Origin: Rivularia sp. MS3
GTDB taxonomy: Bacteria > Cyanobacteriota > Cyanobacteriia > Cyanobacteriales > Nostocaceae
Reading direction: 5' to 3'
Assembly: GCA_019192545.1 (NCBI GenBank)
Contig: JAHCMI010000015.1
Coordinates: 1 to 64,000, forward strand
DNA: 64,000 nucleotides
Below the pieces are notes generated by a model that was not told the DNA's origin, made no database searches, and was given only the letters and a program-made list of their open reading frames with translations. The position numbers and the translations under genes are program-made. Positions 25,137 through 34,237 of this stretch are shown in pieces. Positions within the stretch are counted from its first letter, which is position 1; each line of letters begins with the position of its first letter.

Positions 25137-26582
25137 TTAAAGCGTACCAAAACCTTTCTTTTTCTTGGCTTTTTTCTGCTTCTTTTTACCGCCAGAAGCG
25201 CCGCGCCATCCTGGTGCAGGGGCATTTCCGGCAGCCATCGGATTTCTACCGCCAAACATTCCTCCGCCTCCCATTCCAGGGAAGTTACCTTGTCCCATTT
25301 GCTGCATCATGTTCCGCATTTTCTGGAAATCGCTTATCAGCTTGCTGACATCTTTTTCTTTATAGCCACTTCCAGATGCAATCCGTCGCCGTCTGCTGGG
25401 AGAACTCGCTAATAAATCGGGATCTGTCCGTTCTTGTTTGGTCATGGACTTAATCATCGCTTCGCAGCGCTGAAGCTGAGATTGTCCTTGTTCGAGCTGC
25501 TCGTTAGAAATTTTGTTCATTCCCGGAATCATCTTCATGATGCCTCCGAGGGAACCCATATTCTTTAGCAAACGTAGTTGTTTGAGAAAGTCAGTAAAAT
25601 CAAACTTCGCCGACAGCATTTTCTCTGTCATTTTTTCGGCATCGGCCATGTCAAATTCTTCCTGGGCTTTTTCAACCAGGGTTAAGACATCTCCCATGCC
25701 CAAAATTCGCGATGCCATTCTATCGGGATAAAACGGCTGTAGGGCTTCAACTTTTTCACCAACACCAACAAACTTGATTGGTGCGCCGGAAATTCTTCGT
25801 ACCGATAGCGCTGCACCACCACGGCTATCACCGTCTAACTTGGTTAAAATTGCACCGCTAATACCAATTTTTTCGTGGAAAGTACGAGTCAAATTTGCGG
25901 CTTCTTGACCGGTCATTGCGTCCACTACCAGCAGCGTTTCGTGCGGCTGGACGGTCTCTTTGACACTGGCTAATTCCGCCATCATGTCTTCATCAATTTG
26001 CAAACGACCGGCAGTATCAATAATTACCGTGTCTATACCTTCTGCCTTAGCACGCTCCACACCTTGACGGGCAATTTCAATTGGATTTGCATCGCTTCCC
26101 AGTTCAAATACCGGTACGTCAATTTGTTTACCTAAAGTTATTAACTGATCGATTGCAGCAGGGCGATAAACGTCTGTTGCTACCATCAAACAATTGCGTT
26201 CTAATTTTCTTAGATGTAACGCTAACTTAGCTGTTGCAGTTGTTTTACCAGTACCTTGCAAACCAGCCATCAAAACAATTGTGGGTGCTTCTTCGGCTTG
26301 TACCAGGGGGACATTAGTTTCCCCCATTACGTTTACTAATTCATCGTGAACAATTTTAATAAACTGTTCCCCTGGGCGCACTCCATTCAATACCTCAGCA
26401 CCTTGTGCTTTGGCTTCAACTTCACTAATAAATTCTTTTATGACTTGCAGGTTGACATCGGCTTCCAATAGGGAGCGTCGTACTTCTCGTAAAGCTTCCT
26501 GAATATTGGATTGAGAGATTTTACCTTGTCCCCGGAGTTTTTTCCAGGTCGATTCTAAACGGTCGGCTAGTGCATCAAACAT
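25137..26582 (-). CDS. ffh: Signal recognition particle protein Ffh
   Basis: 481 residues, the SRP54 GTPase that targets nascent membrane proteins. The N domain (about 1-90) is followed by a G domain with GLQGTGKTTATAKLA, DVYRPAAIDQL, DTAGR and TKLDGDSRGG. The M domain (about 300-440) contains SRRRRIASGSG, the SRP RNA-binding helix, and a Met/Gly-rich end (MMQQMGQGNFPGMGGGGM). A Lys-rich tail (KKKQKKAKKKKGF) ends the protein. It is the first gene of the ffh-rpsP-KH-phoH block. Confidence 0.96.
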   Translation of the reverse strand: MFDALADRLESTWKKLRGQGKISQSNIQEALREVRRSLLEADVNLQVIKEFISEVEAKAQGAEVLNGVRPGEQFIKIVHDELVNVMGETNVPLVQAEEAPTIVLMAGLQGTGKTTATAKLALHLRKLERNCLMVATDVYRPAAIDQLITLGKQIDVPVFELGSDANPIEIARQGVERAKAEGIDTVIIDTAGRLQIDEDMMAELASVKETVQPHETLLVVDAMTGQEAANLTRTFHEKIGISGAILTKLDGDSRGGAALSVRRISGAPIKFVGVGEKVEALQPFYPDRMASRILGMGDVLTLVEKAQEEFDMADAEKMTEKMLSAKFDFTDFLKQLRLLKNMGSLGGIMKMIPGMNKISNEQLEQGQSQLQRCEAMIKSMTKQERTDPDLLASSPSRRRRIASGSGYKEKDVSKLISDFQKMRNMMQQMGQGNFPGMGGGGMFGGRNPMAAGNAPAPGWRGASGGKKKQKKAKKKKGFGTL

Positions 26583-27726
26583 AATACAATTATCTTAATT
26601 AACCCCACGCTTATAATAATGCGGGGGATTCTTAGCTTAACGACTCATCTTGAAGCCAGAAGGATTCAAGCCAAGCAAAACCGTACTCATTTCCACACAG
26701 TTTTACCAACAGGTGAAAATTTTTAGAAGACGGCGATTTACAAAGCGTGGATATATCTCTTAAGCATACTAGAATACAAGCTGCTTGACTGAGCGCGATC
26801 GCTCTCTCGGATACTTATAGTTTAGTTTCGGGTTAGATTACTTTGCTATTTTGGAACTTGTACGAACCTGTTACGGCTTGCAATTACGAGCTTTATGACT
26901 GTATTCGGAGTCTCCCAAGCTTGTCTACTTCTGAGAAATAAATTAAATACACATTAACCTACTGATTGCTCGGGTTTTATGTGACAAAATCAGTGAAAAC
27001 AGCAAAAGTAATATTTGTTTACAATTATCCAAAAATTATATCTAAGCTTTTAACATTTTTGAGCAATTTCAAAAAGACCTTCTGTAAAAAATTTATACAA
27101 ATATAATTTCTATTTAAAAAATAATTGCTAAAACTTGAAAATTCCTGTGTAGAAAATTACTTACAGGCAAGCTATTATTTTATTAGACCGATTTTACGAT
27201 TATCTAAATAGGGTCGCTTGATTTCATAATTAATTTTTTGCGAACACTATGAATATTTTTGTAACAATTCAATATGAAAAATCAAGATGTTAGTATATGT
27301 AGTAACTAAATTAATAATTAAATTTCACCTGTAGATGATTGGATTTAATTCTAAGTAGGTAGGCGTAATTAAATATAAGATACGACCTTACACTGGCTCT
27401 AATTTCCCTCTCCTTAGTAAAAAGAGAGATTGAGAGTTAGGTTTTATATTTTATTCAACTCATTTACTTAATAATGAATCATATATGTTAACGTCCTCGG
27501 TTTTTTGCATGTTAATATATTGATAAAAATATTGCTTATACTGTTCGTGAGAACAATATATAAACATATTCTTATTTATCTTTAAGTAAATAACTGCAAT
27601 CTAGGTAAACTCTATATCTTAACTATAAAAATAGATAAAATGTTATTCTTTTTCAGAATTTTAAAATCTATTTAGCCAGTTAAAACTTAGTGTTGCCAAA
27701 ATATCTTTTAACTCAAAAACAAACAT
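26583..27726. other. Long AT-rich intergenic region
   Basis: 1144 bp between divergent ffh and the pentapeptide gene. A hairpin CCCCACGC...GCGGGGG (about 26602-26626) lies in the ffh leader. A HIP1 site is near 26797. At 27410-27450 there is a degenerate relative of the CCCTCTCC/GGAGAGGG repeat. I found no RNA gene or credible short ORF. Confidence 0.45.
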
Positions 27727-28650
27727 ATGAAAAAAGAAATTAAAAAATTAGTTGAAACTTCCAGTAATGCCAGGGAAGTTAATCAAGATGAAAGTCAACA
27801 GCAGCAAATAATTCGAGAAAAAATTATTAACCAAGTTGTCAAAGGTGAAAACCTCAGCAGTTTAAACTTAATTTTTACCGATTTAAAGGAAGCTAAGTTA
27901 ATCGGGGTTAACCTGAATAATATGTATCTTAGTGGCGTTGAATTATGTAGCGCTGATTTAACAAATGCTCAGTTATTAGCAATTGATTTAAGCGAAGCCG
28001 ATTTGAGCAACAGCAAATTGGTTAACGCTCAGTTAGCAGGAGCTAATCTCAACAGCATTAAGTTGATTGGAGCTAATCTTAGTAACGCTAATTTAAGAGA
28101 TGCGAACCTTTGCACTTCTAAACTTAATCATGCTTGTTTAATCGCTGCCCAGTTGTTAGGTGCGAATTTAAGTGGTGCCCAACTAACTGATGCGAATTTG
28201 AATAATGCCTTACTTCAGAAAATTTACTTGTGGAATGCTAACCTCAACAACGCTCAGTTGATCAATTCTGACTTAACAGATGCCTATATGAACAATGTTA
28301 AGCTTAACAATGCTGATTTAACTGGTGCAATCCTTGTAAACGCTCAGCTTTCTGAAGCTAAATTAAAACATGCCAAGCTCAAATCAGCTAATTTGAATGC
28401 AGCCCAATTAGACAATGCTAATTTAAAGAATGCCGACTTGAGCGACGCTTGCTTAGAGAGAGTCAATTTGCAAAATAGTAACCTTGAAGGAGCTATCTTA
28501 AATGGCGCAAACTTTCACAAAGCAATCTTAAATAACGCTAATCTCACCAATGCAAAAGTTAAAAATGCTCGCTTCGGAGAAAATACAGGTATCAGCGAAG
28601 AAGCAAAGCTCTATCTAAAAAGAGAGGGAGCTATCTTTGAAGATGAATAG
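27727..28650 (+). CDS. Pentapeptide repeat protein
   Basis: 307 residues. After a 45-residue charged N-terminus, nearly the whole chain consists of A(N/D/Q)Lxx pentapeptides (for example ANLSNANLRDANL, ADLTGAILVNAQL), about 45 of them, ending near VKNARFGE. Such repeats fold as a right-handed quadrilateral beta-helix. No signal peptide or other domain; probably cytoplasmic. Cyanobacteria have many of these and most have no known role. AQL is unusually common at the repeat start, alternating with ANL, which suggests growth by duplication of longer units. Confidence 0.92.
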   Translation: MKKEIKKLVETSSNAREVNQDESQQQQIIREKIINQVVKGENLSSLNLIFTDLKEAKLIGVNLNNMYLSGVELCSADLTNAQLLAIDLSEADLSNSKLVNAQLAGANLNSIKLIGANLSNANLRDANLCTSKLNHACLIAAQLLGANLSGAQLTDANLNNALLQKIYLWNANLNNAQLINSDLTDAYMNNVKLNNADLTGAILVNAQLSEAKLKHAKLKSANLNAAQLDNANLKNADLSDACLERVNLQNSNLEGAILNGANFHKAILNNANLTNAKVKNARFGENTGISEEAKLYLKREGAIFEDE

Positions 28651-28873
28651 CTGCAAAACTATCATGAAACCAAAGTAATCAAATTAGAAAACGCTTCGGT
28701 TGCATCTGTCAAGACTTTACTTTGAAAAACAAATTCGCTGTAGTCTGCTAAATTATCTAAACCAACCACATTTAGCATGACTTCAGCAGTTACCCATGCA
28801 GAGGTTTGGATAAATAATTTTCGCCATCTTACTTTTTTCATGTTCGCTTCCTTTTCCTAAATACAACTTCTTT
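28651..28873. other. Gap after pentapeptide gene
   Basis: No gene supported. A 70-codon minus-strand frame (28783-28995) reads through the MITE-like element below and is rejected. Confidence 0.4.
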
Positions 28874-28999
28874 AGGAATGGCCGCAACTGGCATGTTTTT
28901 CTCGTAGGGTGCTGTGACACTTTGACTAATTCTGAACGTAGTAATAACATGCAGGCTGTGTCACGCACCAACCGGCATTGTGACATTGCGGCCATTCCT
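28874..28999. mobile_element. MITE-like element with perfect 14-bp terminal inverted repeats
   Basis: Ends are AGGAATGGCCGCAA (28874-28887) and TTGCGGCCATTCCT (28986-28999). An inner inverted pair GGTGCTGTGACAC (28908-28920) / GTGTCACGCACC (28958-28969) makes a cruciform-like structure. Its loop contains TTCTGAACGTAGTAATAAC, close to the loop of the 14211-14338 element and to 62883-62900. 126 bp, no ORF. Confidence 0.65.
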
Positions 29000-29278
29000 G
29001 TTCTTAAGCAATTGATTATTTAAACTTTATCCTTCATTAAGAAATGTAAATTATTTCAACGAATAATTTCAATAGCTTGATTTAAGAAGCGAGGTAGTGA
29101 TTTTACCTCTATCGAAGATGGAAATTACGAATTGACGAAAATTTCAGAAAGTCAGTAATCCTTGATACAGCAAGTATCAAGCTCGTTTAAATATTTATCG
29201 TATCTGTGAGGGATGGTAATAGGTAATTGAACATGGGTAATTGGTAATAGGTGATTGGTAATTTCTAACTTGCTACTG
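29000..29278. repeat. Gap ending in heptamer repeats
   Basis: 29000-29210 shows nothing. From about 29214 there are taggtaattgg/gggtaattgg and gttaact units that run into the 3' end of the pepP gene. Confidence 0.55.
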
Positions 29279-30664
29279 TTAACTGTTAACTGTTAATTTT
29301 TCCACAGCATCAGCTTGTGTCGGTAAAGCTGCGGTTAAAACTTCACTTCCATTATCCGTAACTAAAACATCATCTTCGATTCGGATTCCTCGCACATCTG
29401 CAAACTGCGATAAACGTTCCCAGTTGACAAATTGTTTAAAATTCTCACGATTCTCTGAATTATTGATAATCGCCGGTACTTGATAAAAACCCGGTTCAAT
29501 TGTAACTACCATTCCGGCATGTAAAGGTCGATTTAAACGCAAGTAACCCAAGCCAAAACGTCCGCTTCTTTGCCTTCCTTCTTCGTACCCTGCTAAATCT
29601 CCTAAATCTTCCATATCATGTACATCTAAACCGAGTAAATGCCCTATTCCGTGAGGGAAAAACAAGGCATGAGCATCTACATTTACCAACTCTTGGGGAT
29701 TACCTTTTAAAATACCCAAACTAACTAAACCTTCAGCAATAACCTCACAGGCACAAAGATGAATATCTTCGTACTCTACACCTGGGGTGATTTTGTCAAT
29801 ACAGGCATCATGTGCGGCTAAAACAACATCATAAATATCTCTTTGGGTTGATGAAAACTTTCCGCTCGTAGCCCAAGTACGAGTTACATCCGCAGCCCAA
29901 CCGTTAGGAGTTTCCGCGCCAACATCAGCAAGTAGCAAATCATTTGAGTTGAGGGAGTTTTCATAATGTTCATTGTGCAATACTTCCCCCCGCACGGTAA
30001 CAATACTGTTATAAGATGTTGTCATGTTATGAGCAATGATTACTGATTCCATTGCCGCTCGTACTTGTGCTTCTGTTTTAGCTGTTGCGGTTGCAGCCAT
30101 ACCAGCTTTATGGGCTTCTATAGTAACGGCAACAGCTTGACGTATTTCGCTTAAAGCCGCTTCGTCATGGGTAAGACGCAGTTGAGCAACTGTCTTAGCT
30201 AATTGCAAATCGATATTTTCAGGTGAACGTTGTGGTAAAACCCATCTATCTAATAATTGTGACTGTTGCGTCCATGAAGCTGCATCTTGTACGGCAATTG
30301 TTGCCACATCCTGTAAATGGGATTCTAACTCAGCCATTGGGTAAGCTTCATCAGCACCGATTTGTTCTGCAATGCGATCGCGACTCGGCATTTCTCCATG
30401 CCAAAGAGCGCTACTTGGTGAGGGATTATCCATAAACAATTGCAGTTTACCTGCTTGCAAGCGAATTGCAGCATTTTTTAAAGGTAATCCGGCAAAGTAG
30501 AGAAAATGACTGCTAGGACGATGTGGAAAGATATTTGCAGCAAAATTACGAGGGCTAGGATTACCAGACCAGAATACTGCCGGAAAATCGATTAAATCGG
30601 CTAATTTTTCTCTTCTTTTACGTAAAGTATCTGCAAGTGAGTTAGGCGTAGATATTATTGTCAT
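29279..30664 (-). CDS. pepP: Xaa-Pro aminopeptidase (M24B family)
   Basis: 461 residues. An N-terminal creatinase-like domain (about 1-165) is followed by a pita-bread metallopeptidase domain. All five metal ligands are visible: Asp in LLADVGAETPNG, Asp in AADVTRTWA, His in FPHGIGHLLGLDVHD, Glu in VTIEPGFY, and Glu in IRIEDDVLVT. It removes N-terminal residues before proline, in the cytoplasm. The ATG at 30664 starts MTIISTPNSLADTLRKRR. The last residues (EKLTVNS) come from heptamer repeat DNA, another case of repeat invasion at a gene end. Confidence 0.93.
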   Translation of the reverse strand: MTIISTPNSLADTLRKRREKLADLIDFPAVFWSGNPSPRNFAANIFPHRPSSHFLYFAGLPLKNAAIRLQAGKLQLFMDNPSPSSALWHGEMPSRDRIAEQIGADEAYPMAELESHLQDVATIAVQDAASWTQQSQLLDRWVLPQRSPENIDLQLAKTVAQLRLTHDEAALSEIRQAVAVTIEAHKAGMAATATAKTEAQVRAAMESVIIAHNMTTSYNSIVTVRGEVLHNEHYENSLNSNDLLLADVGAETPNGWAADVTRTWATSGKFSSTQRDIYDVVLAAHDACIDKITPGVEYEDIHLCACEVIAEGLVSLGILKGNPQELVNVDAHALFFPHGIGHLLGLDVHDMEDLGDLAGYEEGRQRSGRFGLGYLRLNRPLHAGMVVTIEPGFYQVPAIINNSENRENFKQFVNWERLSQFADVRGIRIEDDVLVTDNGSEVLTAALPTQADAVEKLTVNS

Positions 30665-30669
30665 TGTTT

Positions 30670-30797
30670 AAAAATTGGGAATTGGTAATTAGTAATTGGT
30701 AATAGAAAATTAGTACCTTAGTGCTTGCTACTCATAACTGTTAACTGCTCACTGTTAACTGCTCACTGCTCGCTGCTCACTGTTCACTGTTAACTAA
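30670..30797. repeat. Heptameric tandem repeats upstream of pepP and DUF4332 gene
   Basis: Units ggtaatt/agtaatt then ctgttaa/ctgctca/ctgttca, about ten copies, filling the divergent gap between pepP and the DUF4332 gene. Both promoters must lie in or near this array. Confidence 0.85.
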
Positions 30798-30798
30798 G

Positions 30799-31200
30799 AT
30801 GAAACAATGCAACTGGTTGATTGAAGAATTGCCAGGATTAAGCCAAGATGAAATTAATAATTTGAAAAAGAATGGTTTTACAACTACTTTAGCTTTGGTA
30901 AAACAAGGGAAAACTCCTCAAGAAAAATTGATACTGGCACAGAAGCTACAGGTTCATGTCCAGTATGTAAAGAAGTGGGTTGCTTTAGCGGATTTAGCTC
31001 GAATCCCCAGCGTAGGAACCGAATATTCCGGTTTATTGCTTCATGCTGGCATTGCTTCAGTGATGCAGTTGACAACCACTCCCCCCCATCGCTTACACAA
31101 GCAAATTTTACGTTTGCAAGTAGCAACTTTACAAAGACGAGATTTATGCCCTGCGGTTGAACAAGTAAATGAATGGGTTGAGCAAGCTAAGAACTTATGA
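30799..31200 (+). CDS. DUF4332 domain protein
   Basis: 133 residues. It matches DUF4332: WLIEELPGLSQDEINNLKKNG, AQKLQVHVQYVKKWVALADLARIPSVG and LLLHAGIASVMQL are typical. The sequence resembles tandem helix-hairpin-helix elements (LPGLSQDE, IPSVGTEYSGLL), so nucleic-acid or protein binding is possible. Function not established. The start codon directly follows repeat DNA, and no clear ribosome site is seen. Confidence 0.8.
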   Translation: MKQCNWLIEELPGLSQDEINNLKKNGFTTTLALVKQGKTPQEKLILAQKLQVHVQYVKKWVALADLARIPSVGTEYSGLLLHAGIASVMQLTTTPPHRLHKQILRLQVATLQRRDLCPAVEQVNEWVEQAKNL

Positions 31201-31486
31201 TTTATAAGTTATGAGCGCCCGAAGAGGGCAAGGTTAAAGGTTAAAGGTTAAAAGTCAAAGGTATTAAACCTTCCTCCCAACGAATGAAATTAACACGTTT
31301 AATTAAATCTCAAATCTTTATTGGGCAAGGGTTTAAAAATGTGTTTCTTAGAAGTTTTTAAACTTGCATCTCATATACTAAGTAGACGGCAAATTCACTT
31401 TTTTAATTACAGATTTTTAAATCCTAATTATAGATTATTAACTCCTAACTCCTCATTCCTAACTCCTTACTTCTAACCCTCCACTT
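31201..31486. repeat. Intergenic repeats
   Basis: aaggttaaaggttaaaggtt heptamers at 31229-31249 and ctaactc/ctcctaa units at 31438-31480. No gene. Confidence 0.6.
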
Positions 31487-32098
31487 TTACTCTTTCTCCA
31501 GTACACCGTTAAGAAATATGTCAGCCAGCCCTTCTGCCATTTTTTGTTTTTCTTGAGGAGAAGCATCTGGTTCCATAAGTGTATTATGAGAAAACCCAGC
31601 TACAGCAAACATCCCCAGGAATACTTGAGCTACGAGTTTTGCATCTGTCTTCCGGTATATTCCTTTTTCCATTGCTGTTTGAAAGAAAGCTTCAGCAACA
31701 TCAGTCATTTTATCAATTACTTCTTTTTGAATGCGATCGCGAAGTTCGGGATGAAATTGGGCTTCCATAAAACAAACTTTCATCATGTCGGCGTTTTTTT
31801 GCAAATTCCACATCCGACGACGCATTACTTGGGCTACGGCTTTATAGCTAGCCATTTCACTTAATTCGGTGAGTAAATCGGTGAGAATGTCTACCCAGCC
31901 AGCAGTTGCAACTTCCACTAAGATTGCTTTTTTGTTAGAAAAATGACGGAATAAAGTTCCTTCGGCAACTCCTGCTTTTTGTGCTAAGTCGCGGGTAGTC
32001 GTACCGTCAAATCCTTGAGAAGCAAACAACTTTTGTGCTGCTTGCAAAATGCGATCGCGTGTTTGTGTTTCTGGAGGAGGAGATTTAAAAGCTCGCAT
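31487..32098 (-). CDS. TetR/AcrR family transcriptional regulator
   Basis: 203 residues. The N-terminal helix-turn-helix (about 12-58) reads TRDRILQAAQKLFASQGFDGTTTRDLAQKAGVAEGTLFRHFSNKK in the usual TetR pattern (split here into known helices ILQAAQKLF, TTRDLAQKAGV, GTLFRHF). The C-terminal ligand domain is helical with no recognisable ligand signature. It is divergent from the M16 peptidase pair, 340 bp away, and could regulate it; this is only positional. A HIP1 site lies inside the gene near 32050. Confidence 0.9.
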   Translation of the reverse strand: MRAFKSPPPETQTRDRILQAAQKLFASQGFDGTTTRDLAQKAGVAEGTLFRHFSNKKAILVEVATAGWVDILTDLLTELSEMASYKAVAQVMRRRMWNLQKNADMMKVCFMEAQFHPELRDRIQKEVIDKMTDVAEAFFQTAMEKGIYRKTDAKLVAQVFLGMFAVAGFSHNTLMEPDASPQEKQKMAEGLADIFLNGVLEKE

Positions 32099-32439
32099 AG
32101 TATTAGTAATAGTGATTGTTCCGGAACTGCATCTGTAGCATTATTGTCTAACGTTAAGTACTATAAGCTGCAAATCTTTAATATAAGATTAAGCCTTGAG
32201 AATTCAAATTTTCGCTGGAGCCAGAAGATAAACCGGTAATTTGTAATTTATAATACGTTGCTTAAGTGCCAAATTGAACTGCGTAATTAAAATTATCGGA
32301 GATGAAAATATATGGTGATATGGCGAAGCTAAAAGACATTACAATTTCGTTGTTTTGGAATGCGAGAGATGTAAAAATGTTCAATTCTCTAAGTTTATTG
32401 CCTCAAAGCGATATTCTTACACAGTTTAAAAGGAAAATT

Positions 32440-33987
32440 ATGGGAAATATCTTACGTCGGCTATTTGCACTGCTTTTAGCATTAGTTTTTTGTTGGGAGA
32501 TGTTACCCGCAGCTGCATCTGCTCAAACTTCATCTTCTGGGGAAACTTCAATTCAACCTTATTTAGATGGGGTTACCCAAAATTTGACGGAGTTTAAGCT
32601 AGATAATGGTATGAAGTTCATTGTTTTAAGACGACCAAAAGCTCCTGTAGTTTCTTTTGTTACTTATGCTGATGTTGGTGGTGTAGACGAACCCGAGGGT
32701 AAAACCGGTGTCGCACACTTTTTAGAGCATTTAGCTTTTAAAGGTACTGACAGAATTGGTACTAAAAATTACGCTAGAGAAAAAAGGCTGCTTAATAGAT
32801 TAGATAAATTAGCAGCCCGAATTCAACAAGCACAAGCAGCGGGACAAAAAGATAAAGTAGCTCAATTACAAGCTAGGTTTAAAAAAGTAGAAAGTCTGGC
32901 TCGCGATACAGTCAAGCAAAATGAGTTGGGTAGAATTGTCGAACAAGCGGGTGGTGTGGGCTTGAATGCTACCACTTCTACCGAAGCTACGAAATATTTT
33001 TACAGCTTTCCTTCTAATAAATTAGAACTTTGGATGTCTTTGGAGTCGGAACGTTTTCTTAATCCCGAGTTGCGACGCGAATTTTATAAGGAGAAAGATG
33101 TAATTCTTGAAGAAAGACGAATGCGGGTAGATAATTCACCCATCGGACAAATGATTGAAAAGTTCAACGATACGGCTTTTCAAAAGCATCCTTATAAACG
33201 CCCGGTGATTGGTTACGACAAAGATATCCGTAATTTGACAACCGAAGATGTACAGCAATTCTTCGATACATATTACGTTCCCAGCAATCTTACGGTTGCT
33301 GTGGTGGGAGATGTTCAACCTGATGAAGTTAAAAAATTAGCTGAAGCTTATTTTGGACGTTATGAAGCCAAACCCAAACCAGAGCAAAAACTAGCAGTAG
33401 AGCCGAAACAAACTCAAGAACGAGAATTTACCTTAAATTTACCTTCTCAGCCTTGGTATTTAGAAGGTTATCACCGTCCAAATCTCAACGATCCAGATAA
33501 CGCAGTTTACGATATTATCGGCAGTTTGCTCAGCGATGGGCGGACTTCGCGGCTGTATAAATCTTTGGTAGAGAAGAAACAACTAGCACTTGCCGCACAA
33601 GGATTCAGCGGTTTTCCCGGAGATAAATATCCTAACTTAATGCTTTTCTATGCTTTGACTGCACCGGGACGTAATGTTGATGAGGTAGCTAAAGCATTGC
33701 GAGAGGAAATTGAAGCTTTGAAAACACAGCCGGTTTCCGCAAAAGAATTAGAAAGGGTAAAAACTAATGCCCGTGCGTCTTTGTTACGTTCCTTAGATTC
33801 TAATATGGGTATGGCGCAGCAGTTATTAGAATACGAAGTCAAAACTGGCTCTTGGAAGAATTTGTTTGAACAGCTCGAAAAAATTGAAGCTGTAACCCCT
33901 GAAGATATAATGCGTGTCGCAAAAGAGACTTTTGTCGCAGAAAATCGCACCGTCGGTAAATTATTACCAAAGAAGCCAGGAAGTTGA
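32440..33987 (+). CDS. M16 (pitrilysin-type) zinc peptidase, catalytic subunit
   Basis: 515 residues from the preferred start at 32440, where AAAAGGA precedes ATG and a signal peptide begins (NILRRLFALLLALVFCW ... ASAQ). The frame is open 46 codons further up, but those residues look unstructured. The zinc motif HxxEH is present in GVAHFLEHLAFKGT with the distal Glu in STEATKYFYSF region (LWMSLESERF). Two M16 half-domains follow. Exported protease, probably periplasmic, degrading peptides. The next gene encodes a homologue without the zinc motif, so the two likely form a heterodimer as in known M16B pairs. Confidence 0.9.
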   Translation: MGNILRRLFALLLALVFCWEMLPAAASAQTSSSGETSIQPYLDGVTQNLTEFKLDNGMKFIVLRRPKAPVVSFVTYADVGGVDEPEGKTGVAHFLEHLAFKGTDRIGTKNYAREKRLLNRLDKLAARIQQAQAAGQKDKVAQLQARFKKVESLARDTVKQNELGRIVEQAGGVGLNATTSTEATKYFYSFPSNKLELWMSLESERFLNPELRREFYKEKDVILEERRMRVDNSPIGQMIEKFNDTAFQKHPYKRPVIGYDKDIRNLTTEDVQQFFDTYYVPSNLTVAVVGDVQPDEVKKLAEAYFGRYEAKPKPEQKLAVEPKQTQEREFTLNLPSQPWYLEGYHRPNLNDPDNAVYDIIGSLLSDGRTSRLYKSLVEKKQLALAAQGFSGFPGDKYPNLMLFYALTAPGRNVDEVAKALREEIEALKTQPVSAKELERVKTNARASLLRSLDSNMGMAQQLLEYEVKTGSWKNLFEQLEKIEAVTPEDIMRVAKETFVAENRTVGKLLPKKPGS

Positions 33988-34002
33988 TGAGGAGAGGGGG
34001 AG

Positions 34003-34160
34003 ACAAGGTAAGCCACTGCGTTGCGGTGAGTCTAGTTGGGGGTGTCGGTTTCCGTCCCCCAAACTAGCGTTCGCGGAGCGTCTCCCGAAGGGAGATACCC
34101 GGAGGGAGGAACACGACTGTTGTAGCAAGTGGCGCAACCCGAAGGGAGACAAGGAACAAT
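34003..34160. repeat. Palindromic repeat cluster between the two M16 genes
   Basis: Hairpin CTAGTTGGGGG...CCCCCAAACTAG (34032-34067), then GCGTTCGCGGAGCG (34067-34080), TCTCCCGAAGGGAGA (34081-34095) and a second CCCGAAGGGAGA at 34138-34149. The GCGTTCGCGGAGCG and CCCGAAGGGAG words are widespread repeats in Nostocales. A ttaactcctaactcc heptamer stretch follows at 34176-34205. Confidence 0.75.
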
Positions 34161-34237
34161 TTAAACTTATTGACTCTTAACTCCTAACTCCTAACCCCTA
34201 ACTACTCCCTATGCCCTATTTCCAATTAGGAGAGAGA

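Noticed and set aside
28783-28995. 70-codon minus-strand frame
   Set aside because: It reads through the inverted repeats of the MITE-like element; no ribosome site and no protein-like pattern.
34032-34095. Intrinsic terminator between the M16 genes
   Set aside because: The hairpins lack a following T run and belong to a widespread repeat type; the pair probably stays co-transcribed.
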